Numbered from the stretch's first letter, positions 1 to 7,739 are shown. The stretch is DNA of 7,862 nucleotides from JAGXLC01 sp964472385 (GCA_964472385.1 CAYYLT010000163.1:1-7862), one strand, 5' to 3'. Notes: generated by a model from the sequence alone, not told the origin. Made by a program: numbers and translations.

Positions 1-1
1 A

Positions 2-2875
2 AATGTTATCGTCAATGCCATTCGCCTTTCAGAAAACCGGTATTTGAGTTTTCTTACGGATATAACAGAACGAAAAATAGCTGAAAACAAACTAAAAGAA
101 GCCAACGACATCATCAATAAAAGTCCGGTTGTTGCTTTTGTATGGAAAAATGCCCCCAACTGGCCTGTAGAATTTGTTTCTGAAAACGTTGAAAAATTGT
201 TGGGATATCAATCGGATGATTTTATCAATAAAAAAATTTATTTTATTGATGTTGTCTATCCTGAAGATAAAGAGCGGATTGTGAATGAATTGCTTCAATA
301 CAGCAATGACCGGGCAACAGAAGAATTTACCCAGGAATACAGGATCATCGACAAATCGGGAGATATAAAATGGGTAGATGACCGCACATGGATAGAAAGA
401 GATGATCACGGGCACATCAAGCATTTTAAAGGTATTATTTGGGATATAACAGAAAGAAAAAATGCAGAAACGCAACTGCTTTACAGCGAGGAACTGCTAA
501 ATGAAACAGGAGATATGGCCCGGGTAGGTGGTTGGGAAATCAATTTAAACGAACAAACGGTATACTGGACCAGAACCACTAAAATGATCCATGAGGTGCC
601 CCTTGATTATGAACCAACCCTCGAAGAAGCCCTTCAATTTTTCCCCGGACAATCCAATAAATTGATTTCGCAGGCTGTTAAGGACGCTATGGAGCATGGT
701 AAAAATTTTGACCTGGAACTGGAATTTATCACCGCCCGTCATAATAAACGCTTTATACGGGCCAAAGGTCAATCCATATTTCATAACGGTAAATGCATCA
801 GGGTAAATGGTACAGCGCAGGATATCACGAAAAGAAAATTGACGGAAAAAGCTTTGAAAAGCAGTGAGCAAAAGTTTAGAACCCTCTTTGACAGTGCATC
901 CGATGCCATATACATTCTAAACCTGGAAGGTAAGATCATGGAAGCCAATAATCTGGCCTGCAATCGCCTTAAATATCCAAGGGAAGAACTTATTAACCTG
1001 TCACCCAAAGTTTTTATTGTCCCGGAAAAACAACATGAATTCGATATTCGGCTCCAAGAAATAATAACAAAAGGTTATGGTTCATTTGAAAATGAACATA
1101 TTGCCAAAGATGGAGCGGTAATACCGGTAGAAGTGAATTCCAAAATGATTGAATATAGCGGCCGGAAAGCTGTCTTGACCATTTCAAGAGATATTACGGA
1201 AAGGAAAAAAAACGAAAAAGAGTTGCTGATCAAAAACCAAATCAGCAATGCATTGATTCACAATGAGGATGAAAGCTTTTACAATGATATTCTCAATATA
1301 TTCAGAAATTTCTTTGAAAGTCGCTATGGATATTTTGGATATATCAACAACAATGGTGATCTTGTTTCTAATTCATTAACAAGGGATGTGTGGGATCAAT
1401 GCCAGGTAGAAAATAAAACGATCATTTTTCCAAAAGAAAAATGGGGTGGCCTTTGGGGTGATTCCCTGAAAAAGAAGCAGACTTTATACCGAAACGAGCA
1501 ACTAAATCCACCAAAAGGCCACATCAGGCTTACATCTGCAATCGCAGCGCCAATCATTCTAAACAACAGGTTAATTGGACAGATCGCCCTGGCAAACAAG
1601 GAAAAAGGCTATGATGAGAAAGACCGTGATATGATCAATGCTCTTTGCAATTATATTGCTCCCCTGCTGCACTCCAAAATTCGGGAAGAAGAGTATAAAG
1701 AGCATCTCCTGGAAGCCAAAGAGAAAGCTGAAGAAAGCGATCGCCTCAAATCAGCTTTCCTCACCAATATGTCGCACGAGATCCGTACACCCATGAATGG
1801 TATCCTGGGCTTTACCCAGATCTTGCTAAGCAAAACCCATCCGGATATCAATCAGAAAAAATACCTTGATATCATTTATTCAAGGGGTAAACACCTGTTG
1901 CAAATTATCAATGACATCATTGATATTTCTAAAATCGAAGCCAATCAATTAAACATCAATAGAAGTTACTTTTATCTGAATGATCTGATGGAAGAAATAT
2001 ATCAATCTTATCATGCAGAACTGGAACATAATCATATATCCCATATTCATTTCGACTTTTTAACTGAGTTTGCCAGGGAAAACAGCTACATTTATACAGA
2101 TAAGGTCAGGCTAAGGCAAATACTAACCAACCTGTTGAGCAATGCGTTCAAGTTTACCAATGAAGGGCAGATCAGCTTTGGCTATAAACGAAGCAATGCA
2201 CAAACCCTTCGTTTTTTTGTCAAAGATACCGGCATTGGTATTCCGGCTGATAAACAAAAATATATATTTGACCGCTTCAGGCAGGTGGAAGAATCTCTAT
2301 CTTCCAGAAAACACGAGGGAACAGGGTTGGGTTTATCCATATCCAGGAATCTGGTGGCTCTGTTAGATGGCGAACTATGGCTTGAGTCAGAACTAAATAA
2401 AGGCTCAATCTTTTACTTTACCCTTCCCTTGAAGCAAGGTAAAGGCAAGGAAAAAGCCGGACCAGAGCAAGATTGGTTCAAAACCGAATACAACTGGAAC
2501 AACAAAAAAATACTGGTCGTTGAAGACGACCCGGTAAGTCAAAAATATATCAGAGAAATACTGCATGATACGGGTGCAGAGCTTTTACTGACCGATAATG
2601 GCAAGGAAGCCTACGAAATATTTTCGCAAACGCCCGATATCTCAATGATCCTTTTGGATTTGAAATTACCTGATAAAGACGGACGAGAGATTACCCAGGA
2701 TATAAGACAAGCTAAATCAGATGTTCCAATAATTGCCCAAAGTGCATATGCCATGGAAGAAGACCGCATAAAATGTTTAGAAGCGGGCTGTGACGATTTT
2801 ATATCCAAACCGGTTAACCCCAAATCATTGTTGGCCATGATGGATGAACATTTGAATAAACCCATAAAAAGTTAG
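2..2875 (+). CDS. Multi-PAS/GAF hybrid sensor histidine kinase with C-terminal receiver domain (5'-truncated)
   Basis: This is a two-component hybrid kinase that autophosphorylates on histidine in response to a signal and passes phosphate to its own receiver. The frame is open to the window edge, so the start is missing; the TTG at 44 is an internal Leu codon inside a PAS tail. Numbering the 957 visible residues from base 2, the domains are: the end of one PAS domain (1-25), three more PAS/PAC units (about 34-152, 162-278, 282-402), each closing with a DITERK-like motif, a GAF domain (about 409-562), and a charged coiled linker (563-588). HisKA follows with His592 in SHEIRTP, then HATPase_c with N714 in the N box, DTGIGIP from 742 and GTGLGLS from 773. 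The receiver (about 836-957) has acidic E841/D842/D843, phospho-acceptor D886, Ser914 where Thr is more usual, and Lys936. All catalytic residues are present, so it should be active. No transmembrane segment is visible; one could lie in the missing N-terminus. No partner regulator is adjacent, and the 54 bases to the convergent acyltransferase show no clear terminator. The ligand is unknown. Confidence 0.95.
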   Translation, partial: NVIVNAIRLSENRYLSFLTDITERKIAENKLKEANDIINKSPVVAFVWKNAPNWPVEFVSENVEKLLGYQSDDFINKKIYFIDVVYPEDKERIVNELLQYSNDRATEEFTQEYRIIDKSGDIKWVDDRTWIERDDHGHIKHFKGIIWDITERKNAETQLLYSEELLNETGDMARVGGWEINLNEQTVYWTRTTKMIHEVPLDYEPTLEEALQFFPGQSNKLISQAVKDAMEHGKNFDLELEFITARHNKRFIRAKGQSIFHNGKCIRVNGTAQDITKRKLTEKALKSSEQKFRTLFDSASDAIYILNLEGKIMEANNLACNRLKYPREELINLSPKVFIVPEKQHEFDIRLQEIITKGYGSFENEHIAKDGAVIPVEVNSKMIEYSGRKAVLTISRDITERKKNEKELLIKNQISNALIHNEDESFYNDILNIFRNFFESRYGYFGYINNNGDLVSNSLTRDVWDQCQVENKTIIFPKEKWGGLWGDSLKKKQTLYRNEQLNPPKGHIRLTSAIAAPIILNNRLIGQIALANKEKGYDEKDRDMINALCNYIAPLLHSKIREEEYKEHLLEAKEKAEESDRLKSAFLTNMSHEIRTPMNGILGFTQILLSKTHPDINQKKYLDIIYSRGKHLLQIINDIIDISKIEANQLNINRSYFYLNDLMEEIYQSYHAELEHNHISHIHFDFLTEFARENSYIYTDKVRLRQILTNLLSNAFKFTNEGQISFGYKRSNAQTLRFFVKDTGIGIPADKQKYIFDRFRQVEESLSSRKHEGTGLGLSISRNLVALLDGELWLESELNKGSIFYFTLPLKQGKGKEKAGPEQDWFKTEYNWNNKKILVVEDDPVSQKYIREILHDTGAELLLTDNGKEAYEIFSQTPDISMILLDLKLPDKDGREITQDIRQAKSDVPIIAQSAYAMEEDRIKCLEAGCDDFISKPVNPKSLLAMMDEHLNKPIKS

Positions 2876-2929
2876 GATATCAAAAGGCCCGTATACTTAT
2901 TGCAAAATATTTTTTTCAGCAAACCCAAA

Positions 2930-4315
2930 TCAATGATTATGCATTGTAAAGGAAGATTGATAGGCCTGTACCCATTCATCAACCTGCTTCAGAATTGATC
3001 CACGCAGTTGATGGATGTGATCAAACATCTTTGGTTTTTTCCGGCTAAATACATTATAACGAATCCTGGTCAGCGTTTTCCTGGCCATACGGTAATAATG
3101 ATAGGCAATATATCCTGTCAATGGAAGGCTGACCAAATAACCCAGGCTCAACCATCCACTGTGAACAAAAGCATGGAATATAATCAGTTGAACCCCATAA
3201 AACAATGGAAACAATACGATAGCCATCCCGTTGCGAATAGAACTATAAAACTGGGGATCCTTCACTCTCCTTGTAACAGCATAAGGAAAGAAAAAAGGAA
3301 TGGCATTGTTTATCAATCCATAAAAAAAGAAGGGAAATAAGCCGATCAACAAGGGAATCATGGCAACCAATTTTCCATTCGGATAATGCTTTTTTTGAAA
3401 TATCCAGGGCCGGAAATGCAATCTTCGGAGATATTTCTTAAAGGTCATCACATGATTGTTCAATGCCTCAGCTGCTTCCGGCTTTTTATTGATCTGGTCA
3501 TCCATTATTTTTACCAGTTGCCTGTCAGCCCATAGTCTTTCCGGATAACTAATTTTCTTTAAATTAAGCCATTGTTTCATTTTTGGTCTATAGATCTCCC
3601 GAAGAAAATCAAGCATTTCATAATATTTCGGATGACCAATTTGCAGCATTACGCTTTTCAAACCTTCTGCAATTTTTGCCTTTAACAGGTTATGAGCCTT
3701 AGAGGGATTTTCCTGATATAATGGATTCAAGGGATCTACTGCAATCGGTTCACCAAAATTTACCATCAAAGATCTTTGGAATTTATAGTAATTCTCGTAA
3801 TCCAATCCAACAGGGACAATGAAAAGCCCCAGTTTAAAATTGTTCCTTTCCTCAGCCTGAAATGCCATGCGGCAGATCCCCTTTTTCAGGGGTCGTAAGT
3901 TTTTTTTGTTCCCGTGATTTCCCTCGGGAAAGATCACCAGCGTGCGATGGTGCGAAAGTATACTGCTCACCTGATCCATCACGCGTTCGTTGTTTTGTAG
4001 ACTATCATAGCCATCTCTGATACGGTAAACGGGGATCAACTTCAGAAAAGTAAGGATCCTGGCCAGGATCTTTTTTTTAAAAATATCTGCCCGGGCTATA
4101 AATACAGGCTGCCCCGGGTAAGCATAAAGAACAGCCAGTGCGTCCATCAAGGCATTTTGGTGGTTGGGTGCCAGTATAACCGGCGCATTTGGGGGGATAT
4201 GACCTTTGCCACGGATACGGATGTTTTTAAGATACAATCGGAAAACCAGATTTACATATCGCTTGAGTAAAGCATACCCGGGATGCCATCTTTCTAAATG
4301 CTTATGTTTTCTCAT
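2930..4315 (-). CDS. PlsC-family membrane-anchored phospholipid acyltransferase (GPT2/SCT1-like)
   Basis: Predicted lysophospholipid/glycerol-phosphate acyltransferase of 461 residues, acting at the cytoplasmic face of the inner membrane in glycerolipid synthesis or remodelling. Acyltransferase motifs are visible: NHQNALMD at 51-58 (His52, Asp58), the motif II-like IPVYR at 94-98, FPEG at 129-132, and VPVGLDYE around 168-175 followed by FGEPI. The His and Asp are five residues apart, not the four of ordinary PlsC; from memory this spacing occurs in fungal GPT2/SCT1-type enzymes and related bacterial proteins. The C-terminus (about 316-344, 363-384, 388-406) is strongly hydrophobic, giving three or four membrane segments that PlsC (about 240 residues) lacks. 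A TTG at 4348 lies in frame upstream, but the ATG at 4315 is preferred because it is a standard codon and the protein still has its whole domain. The start overlaps the end of the symporter gene by 14 bases, so translation is probably coupled. Acyl donor and acceptor cannot be told from sequence. Confidence 0.88.
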   Translation of the reverse strand: MRKHKHLERWHPGYALLKRYVNLVFRLYLKNIRIRGKGHIPPNAPVILAPNHQNALMDALAVLYAYPGQPVFIARADIFKKKILARILTFLKLIPVYRIRDGYDSLQNNERVMDQVSSILSHHRTLVIFPEGNHGNKKNLRPLKKGICRMAFQAEERNNFKLGLFIVPVGLDYENYYKFQRSLMVNFGEPIAVDPLNPLYQENPSKAHNLLKAKIAEGLKSVMLQIGHPKYYEMLDFLREIYRPKMKQWLNLKKISYPERLWADRQLVKIMDDQINKKPEAAEALNNHVMTFKKYLRRLHFRPWIFQKKHYPNGKLVAMIPLLIGLFPFFFYGLINNAIPFFFPYAVTRRVKDPQFYSSIRNGMAIVLFPLFYGVQLIIFHAFVHSGWLSLGYLVSLPLTGYIAYHYYRMARKTLTRIRYNVFSRKKPKMFDHIHQLRGSILKQVDEWVQAYQSSFTMHNH

Positions 4316-5231
4316 AATCAATTGATTTTCGAGACCATATCCCTGCAATGATCAATCCGGCAATGATATGCCAAATACCCCACCATGCAGCAATAAAAGC
4401 CATACCACCCAGGCCTCCGAATAAATGGGGATTAAAAATAAGTACCAATGCCAAACCTGAATTTTGTATGCCGGTTTCTATGGTTACTGATCTGCGGTCT
4501 TTCCTGCCCAGCTTAAAAACCGTGCCCACAGAATATCCGGAAAGTAAAGCCAAACCATTATGAGCCAGCACAATCAAAAATATCAGGTGGATATATTTAA
4601 GAAAATACGGGTAATTGTTTGAAAAGGCTACAATGACAAATCCGGCAAAAATGAACAAAGATAATATCTTGATGGGCCGGGTAATGCGTTGGGTGGTCAC
4701 GGGAAATCTTTTGGCAAAAAGAATACCCAGGATAATGGGAATACCCAGAAGCATAAACACAGTTTGCAGCATATGCCAGGGATCGATCTCAATGGGCATG
4801 ATCAAGCGGGAGGCCTTTGCATACAAACCTCCCCAGAATGCAAAATTCAGTGGTGTAAGAAAAATGGAGCCCAGTGTAGCCATCCCTGTAAGCGTTACGG
4901 AAAGTGCAGTATTCCCCTTAGCAAGATGAGACATGAAGTTGGATATGTTACCCCCCGGGCAGGCTGCCACTAGTATCATGCCCAGTGCAACACTGGCCGT
5001 TGGCTGAATGAGCAATATCAATAAAAAGGTCAATGCCGGAAGCAATAAAAACTGAGACAAAAAGCCGATTATGGCTGAACGGGGATATTTTACAATCTGA
5101 CGGAAATGCTCCGGTTTGATCTCCAGGGCTACGCCAAACATGATGAATGCCAAAGTAATATTCAGCACAAAAAGGCCGGAACTACTAAAATTAAGCCTTA
5201 TCTGATCCAAAACCTGTAGCCCTTGATCCAT
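4302..5231 (-). CDS. Bile acid:sodium symporter (BASS/SBF) family transporter
   Basis: Sodium-coupled importer of an organic anion; members carry bile acids, pantoate or keto acids, and the substrate here is unknown. The 309-residue protein is nearly all hydrophobic helices (nine or ten) and matches the family length. The helix-4 crossover reads ACPGGNISN, with Ser97 and Asn98, followed by Ser111 and Thr115. The helix-9 crossover reads ETGIQNSG, with Glu252, Gln256 and Asn257. The spacings (14 and 18 from the first Ser; 4 from Glu to Gln) equal those I recall for the two sodium sites of the Neisseria ASBT homologue, so sodium coupling is likely intact. An ATG at 5270 would add 13 residues (MKKLYLCAVKGKD), but that stretch overlaps the best promoter candidate. 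The ATG at 5231 is therefore chosen; it places the protein start just before helix 1 and has AAAGG about ten bases upstream. The gene is first in a two-gene unit with the acyltransferase, which it overlaps by 14 bases. Confidence 0.9.
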   Translation of the reverse strand: MDQGLQVLDQIRLNFSSSGLFVLNITLAFIMFGVALEIKPEHFRQIVKYPRSAIIGFLSQFLLLPALTFLLILLIQPTASVALGMILVAACPGGNISNFMSHLAKGNTALSVTLTGMATLGSIFLTPLNFAFWGGLYAKASRLIMPIEIDPWHMLQTVFMLLGIPIILGILFAKRFPVTTQRITRPIKILSLFIFAGFVIVAFSNNYPYFLKYIHLIFLIVLAHNGLALLSGYSVGTVFKLGRKDRRSVTIETGIQNSGLALVLIFNPHLFGGLGGMAFIAAWWGIWHIIAGLIIAGIWSRKSIDYEKT

Positions 5232-5234
5232 ATC

Positions 5235-5266
5235 TTTGCCTTTAACCGCACAAAGGTATAACTTTT
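5235..5266 (+). promoter_or_regulatory. Candidate Bacteroidota promoter for trmJ
   Basis: TTTG at 5235-5238 is followed after 20 bases by TAACTTTT at 5259-5266, a one-mismatch version of TAnnTTTG at good spacing. Transcription would start near 5272, leaving a leader of about 50 bases before the ATG at 5322. Its -7 element directly abuts that of the leftward promoter, so the two footprints overlap almost completely. Confidence 0.35.
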
Positions 5267-5283
5267 TCATTATTTTAGTCCAA
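5251..5283 (-). promoter_or_regulatory. Candidate Bacteroidota promoter for the symporter-acyltransferase unit
   Basis: Reading leftward, TTG at 5283-5281 is followed after 22 bases by TACCTTTG at 5258-5251, a perfect match to the TAnnTTTG -7 element. The gap is slightly longer than the usual 19-21 bases. Transcription would begin near 5246-5244, about 14 bases before the ATG at 5231 and downstream of the ATG at 5270, which supports the shorter protein. This is motif reading only. Confidence 0.45.
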
Positions 5284-5321
5284 CAGCTTCACCATGATAT
5301 TCAACAATAAAACCATTGATC

Positions 5322-6011
5322 ATGAACATCCATTTTGTGCTCATAGAGCCCCAGGTACCGGAAAATATTGGAGCGGCAGCCCGTGCAATAAAAACGATGG
5401 GCTTCAGCTCGCTTTGGCTGGTTAATACAGAAAAACACCTGGATCCCAAAGCAAAATATGTAGCGCACGCTTCTGAGGATATTCTCAATCGTGCCAGGCA
5501 TTTTAGAAGCTTCCGGGAAATGTTGGCCCAGCTCGATCTCAGTATCGCCACCACCGCCAAACACAGAAACATCAAACAGGAATATTACCCTGCAGAAGAT
5601 TTGAAAAATATACTGGCTTCCAAATCCAATGTCATCGAGCAGGTAGGCATCATTTTCGGCAGGGAAGAATACGGACTTACCAACCAGGAGATCAAACAAT
5701 GCCATATGGTATCTTATGTAGACATGAAAGCTACTTACCCTTCACTTAACCTTGGGCAGGCGGTCATGATCTACTCCTATTTGTTGTCAGCCCTGGCGGG
5801 TCATCCGGAAAAAGATCCCGCCTCATCGGATCCTGCCGAACTAAAGGTGCTTATCGATAAGGTCAAAAGCATCCTTCCTATACTGGATCTTCCCCAATCC
5901 ACCAATATTTATGGAAGGATCATGGAACGGCTCGTCCATGTGCAAGACGATGATATTCACCTGCTGCATACAATATGCAACGAAATTTTAAAAATATCGA
6001 ACAAGGAATGA
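5322..6011 (+). CDS. trmJ: TrmJ-like tRNA (cytidine/uridine-32) 2'-O-methyltransferase, SPOUT family
   Basis: Predicted SAM-dependent ribose 2'-O-methyltransferase, cytosolic; TrmJ of E. coli acts on position 32 of the tRNA anticodon loop. The 229 residues show the three SpoU motifs in order: PENIGAAARAIKTMGF at 13-28 (Asn15, catalytic-type Arg21), FGREEYGLTN at 112-121, and YPSLNLGQAV at 139-148, forming the knotted SAM site. A C-terminal extension (about 165-229, helical, ending in LLHTICNEIL) corresponds in place to the tRNA-binding tail of TrmJ and separates it from TrmL, which stops after the knot. An in-frame TTG at 5316 precedes ATG 5322 by two codons; the ATG fits the family start better. 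No Shine-Dalgarno sequence is visible. The gene is divergent from the symporter and convergent with nfeD, so it is probably monocistronic. The exact target (position 32 or another tRNA/rRNA site, as in LasT-like relatives) is inferred. Confidence 0.85.
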   Translation: MNIHFVLIEPQVPENIGAAARAIKTMGFSSLWLVNTEKHLDPKAKYVAHASEDILNRARHFRSFREMLAQLDLSIATTAKHRNIKQEYYPAEDLKNILASKSNVIEQVGIIFGREEYGLTNQEIKQCHMVSYVDMKATYPSLNLGQAVMIYSYLLSALAGHPEKDPASSDPAELKVLIDKVKSILPILDLPQSTNIYGRIMERLVHVQDDDIHLLHTICNEILKISNKE

Positions 6012-6117
6012 TCCAGATCCATAAGAAAAGAAACAGCGGGTATGGCAACAAACAATATTGGAACATAGAAAAATTTGGCGCTACGTGATGAGTAGAAAAT
6101 CATACCATAGATGATAC

Positions 6118-6139
6118 ATTCCGGATTTTTCACCGGAAT
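6118..6139 (-). terminator. Hairpin directly after the nfeD stop codon
   Basis: ATTCCGG (6118-6124) and CCGGAAT (6133-6139) form a perfect 7-base inverted repeat around an 8-base loop, touching the nfeD stop codon at 6142-6140 and lying in the 128-base gap between convergent trmJ and nfeD. Neither strand has a U-tract straight after the stem, so it may be a weak terminator or a 3'-end stabilising hairpin. The rest of the gap (6012-6117) holds nothing I recognise. Confidence 0.4.
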
Positions 6140-7600
6140 CTATTCCTGTTTGATGACTACCAACTGGCTTGTTCCATATTGTATAACCACTACTTCTTCC
6201 CCCTTATCGATAAAACCCACTTCAGCGCGGGCATCATAGATCTCTCCTTCAATCTCCACTTTACCTCCCGGACGCAGTACTGTGCTGGCTATGCCTTTCT
6301 TACCCACCAGATTTTTCATTTCGCTGTCAACGCCAATATAACCTTCATCTTTCTGTTGGGTACTATCCAAAACAAGTTGAGATAGCCTTGTGGAAGTCAG
6401 CAATTTTTTGCTGAGATAAATCGAAAGGACAAGTGCGACAAAAATCGACAGGGAAACAATGAAAAAAGATTGCAAAACAGCCTTTATGGCCTCTTCAGTG
6501 TGAAACTGATAATCAAAAATGATGTTATCGATCATGCTCAGCACCAATCCCGCTATGGTAAGGAGAATTCCTGCAGTTCCTGCAACACCGAACCCCGGGA
6601 TGGCAAAAAGTTCAACGCCGATCAGGATCAATCCAAGAAGAAATATCCCCAATTCCCAGTTTTCAGCAATACCTTCAGCATACAGGGGTGCAAAATACAG
6701 GGCCGCCGCCACGAATGATGCTAACAATGGAAAACCGATACCTGGTGACTGCAATTCAAAATACAGGCCGGCCACAATAATCATGATCAATATGCTTTGG
6801 AATGCCGGATTCATCATAAATCCCGTAAGAGATTCCAGTCCTGATACATGATATTGCCTGATTTTATAAGGCTCAATCCTGGCTTGGCTCAGCAGTTCCT
6901 GTATGCTGGCAGCTTCTCCTTCACAATAACCATTCTGTATGGCTTCCTGTGTAGTAAATGTCAGGATCTCCGTACTATCCACAATGCCTTCAATGGATAT
7001 TTTCGGATCTACCATAGCCTGGGCAATCTGTGGATCCCGGTGCCATTTGAGCAGCGTATCCGATAATTGTACAATCGTATCCTTACCATGGGACTCAGCA
7101 GTAGCACGCATGGTCGAACGCATATATGACTGATATTTCTCCGGCATCATCTCCCCTTGCTGATTGACCACAGAAGCAGCACCCATTCTCGCTCCCTTCT
7201 TCATATAAATGCTGTCGGCAGCTACCGAGATCAAAGCTCCTGCTGAAGCAGCATTGTTGGTAATGAAAACAATTACAGGAATGCTGCTATTGAGCAGTTG
7301 GGTCCGGATAGAATCGGCAATATTTACCAATCCTCCATAAGTATTGAGCCTGATGACGACGTAATCAGCCCCTACCTGCTTAGCCTCACTGAAAGCCCGC
7401 TTGGTTAACCTCCAGGCTGAAGGTTCTATATTTTGATCTATATCAAATGAATATACCAAAAAAGAATCAGGAACCGCTGAAGGAACCTGCTCCGTGGTAT
7501 CCTCCTTAAGCTGAGAATATACAGCAGTATTGAGACATACCACAACCCCTATCCATATCATGTGCTGAAACAAAAATAACATGTTATTCTTCTGACTCAT
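6140..7600 (-). CDS. Full-length NfeD family protein (ClpP-class membrane serine protease with NfeD domain)
   Basis: Membrane protein linked to membrane protein quality control; long NfeD proteins of this type, such as Pyrococcus PH1510, cleave the C-terminus of a stomatin/SPFH partner. Of 486 residues, about 7-30 form a signal peptide or anchor. A ClpP/crotonase-fold domain spans about 45-240, with the oxyanion-loop segment NTYGG at 86-90 (usually NTPGG), nucleophile Ser119 in NNAASAG, and probable base Lys155 in MPEKY, a Ser-Lys dyad as in PH1510. Membrane helices lie at about 268-308 (with ELQSPGIGFP), 315-357 (with FAIPGFGVAG) and 375-396. A soluble NfeD OB-fold ends the protein (about 431-486, from LVGKKG to VVVIQYG). 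The ATG at 7600 gives a natural N-terminus. No stomatin/SPFH gene is adjacent in the window; downstream is convergent trmJ and upstream is non-coding, so transcription is probably as a single gene unless an unseen gene right of 7862 reads through. No clear promoter was found in the 40 bases before the start. Confidence 0.9.
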   Translation of the reverse strand: MSQKNNMLFLFQHMIWIGVVVCLNTAVYSQLKEDTTEQVPSAVPDSFLVYSFDIDQNIEPSAWRLTKRAFSEAKQVGADYVVIRLNTYGGLVNIADSIRTQLLNSSIPVIVFITNNAASAGALISVAADSIYMKKGARMGAASVVNQQGEMMPEKYQSYMRSTMRATAESHGKDTIVQLSDTLLKWHRDPQIAQAMVDPKISIEGIVDSTEILTFTTQEAIQNGYCEGEAASIQELLSQARIEPYKIRQYHVSGLESLTGFMMNPAFQSILIMIIVAGLYFELQSPGIGFPLLASFVAAALYFAPLYAEGIAENWELGIFLLGLILIGVELFAIPGFGVAGTAGILLTIAGLVLSMIDNIIFDYQFHTEEAIKAVLQSFFIVSLSIFVALVLSIYLSKKLLTSTRLSQLVLDSTQQKDEGYIGVDSEMKNLVGKKGIASTVLRPGGKVEIEGEIYDARAEVGFIDKGEEVVVIQYGTSQLVVIKQE

Positions 7601-7641
7601 AGTTTTTTATTATATATTGCGTTTCTAACCTGTATTATTCA

Positions 7642-7739
7642 TGCGTCAAGTGTTGGGCAGATGTAAGGCGTCGAAAGCCGACGACGTAGTCGCCTGCTTC
7701 GGGTTTTCGCCACGCAGCAGATGCACAAAAATTGGCGCA
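7642..7739. repeat. G+C-rich imperfect palindromic element upstream of nfeD
   Basis: This 98-base stretch is an imperfect inverted repeat centred between 7690 and 7691. The outer 22 bases (7642-7663) match the reverse complement of 7718-7739 at 16 of 22 positions without gaps, and an inner block (7670-7679 against 7702-7711) matches at 8 of 10. G+C is about 56% in 7641-7740 but about 20% in 7751-7840 and 22% in 7601-7640, so the edges are sharp. A second hairpin inside pairs CGTCG (7669-7673) with CGACG (7679-7683), and GCAGATG occurs directly at 7657 and 7717. TGTAT flanks it at 7631 and 7751, possibly by chance. It could be a small dispersed palindromic or MITE-like element, or a structured leader RNA. 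The symmetry is seen; the nature is inferred. Confidence 0.5.

Noticed and set aside
2900..2922. Possible bidirectional terminator between the kinase and acyltransferase genes (TTGC ... GCAA with a T run)
   Set aside because: The stem is only four base pairs around a loop of about 15 bases and the T run lies inside the loop, so it does not look like an intrinsic terminator.
3008..3340. 110-codon + strand reading frame antisense to the acyltransferase
   Set aside because: It lies wholly opposite a well-supported gene, has no domain-like sequence, and is a shadow of the hydrophobic C-terminal coding region.
5231..5238. TATCTTTG on the + strand, a perfect TAnnTTTG match, as the trmJ promoter
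   Set aside because: No TTG lies at the expected distance upstream. The TTTG at its 3' end serves better as the -33 element of TAACTTTT at 5259.
5301..5705. 134-codon - strand reading frame antisense to trmJ
   Set aside because: The opposite strand carries all SpoU motifs in order; this frame has no recognisable features.
6089..6116. Small ATCAT/ATGAT inverted repeat in the trmJ-nfeD gap
   Set aside because: A five-base, A+T-rich stem is too weak to separate from chance in this composition.
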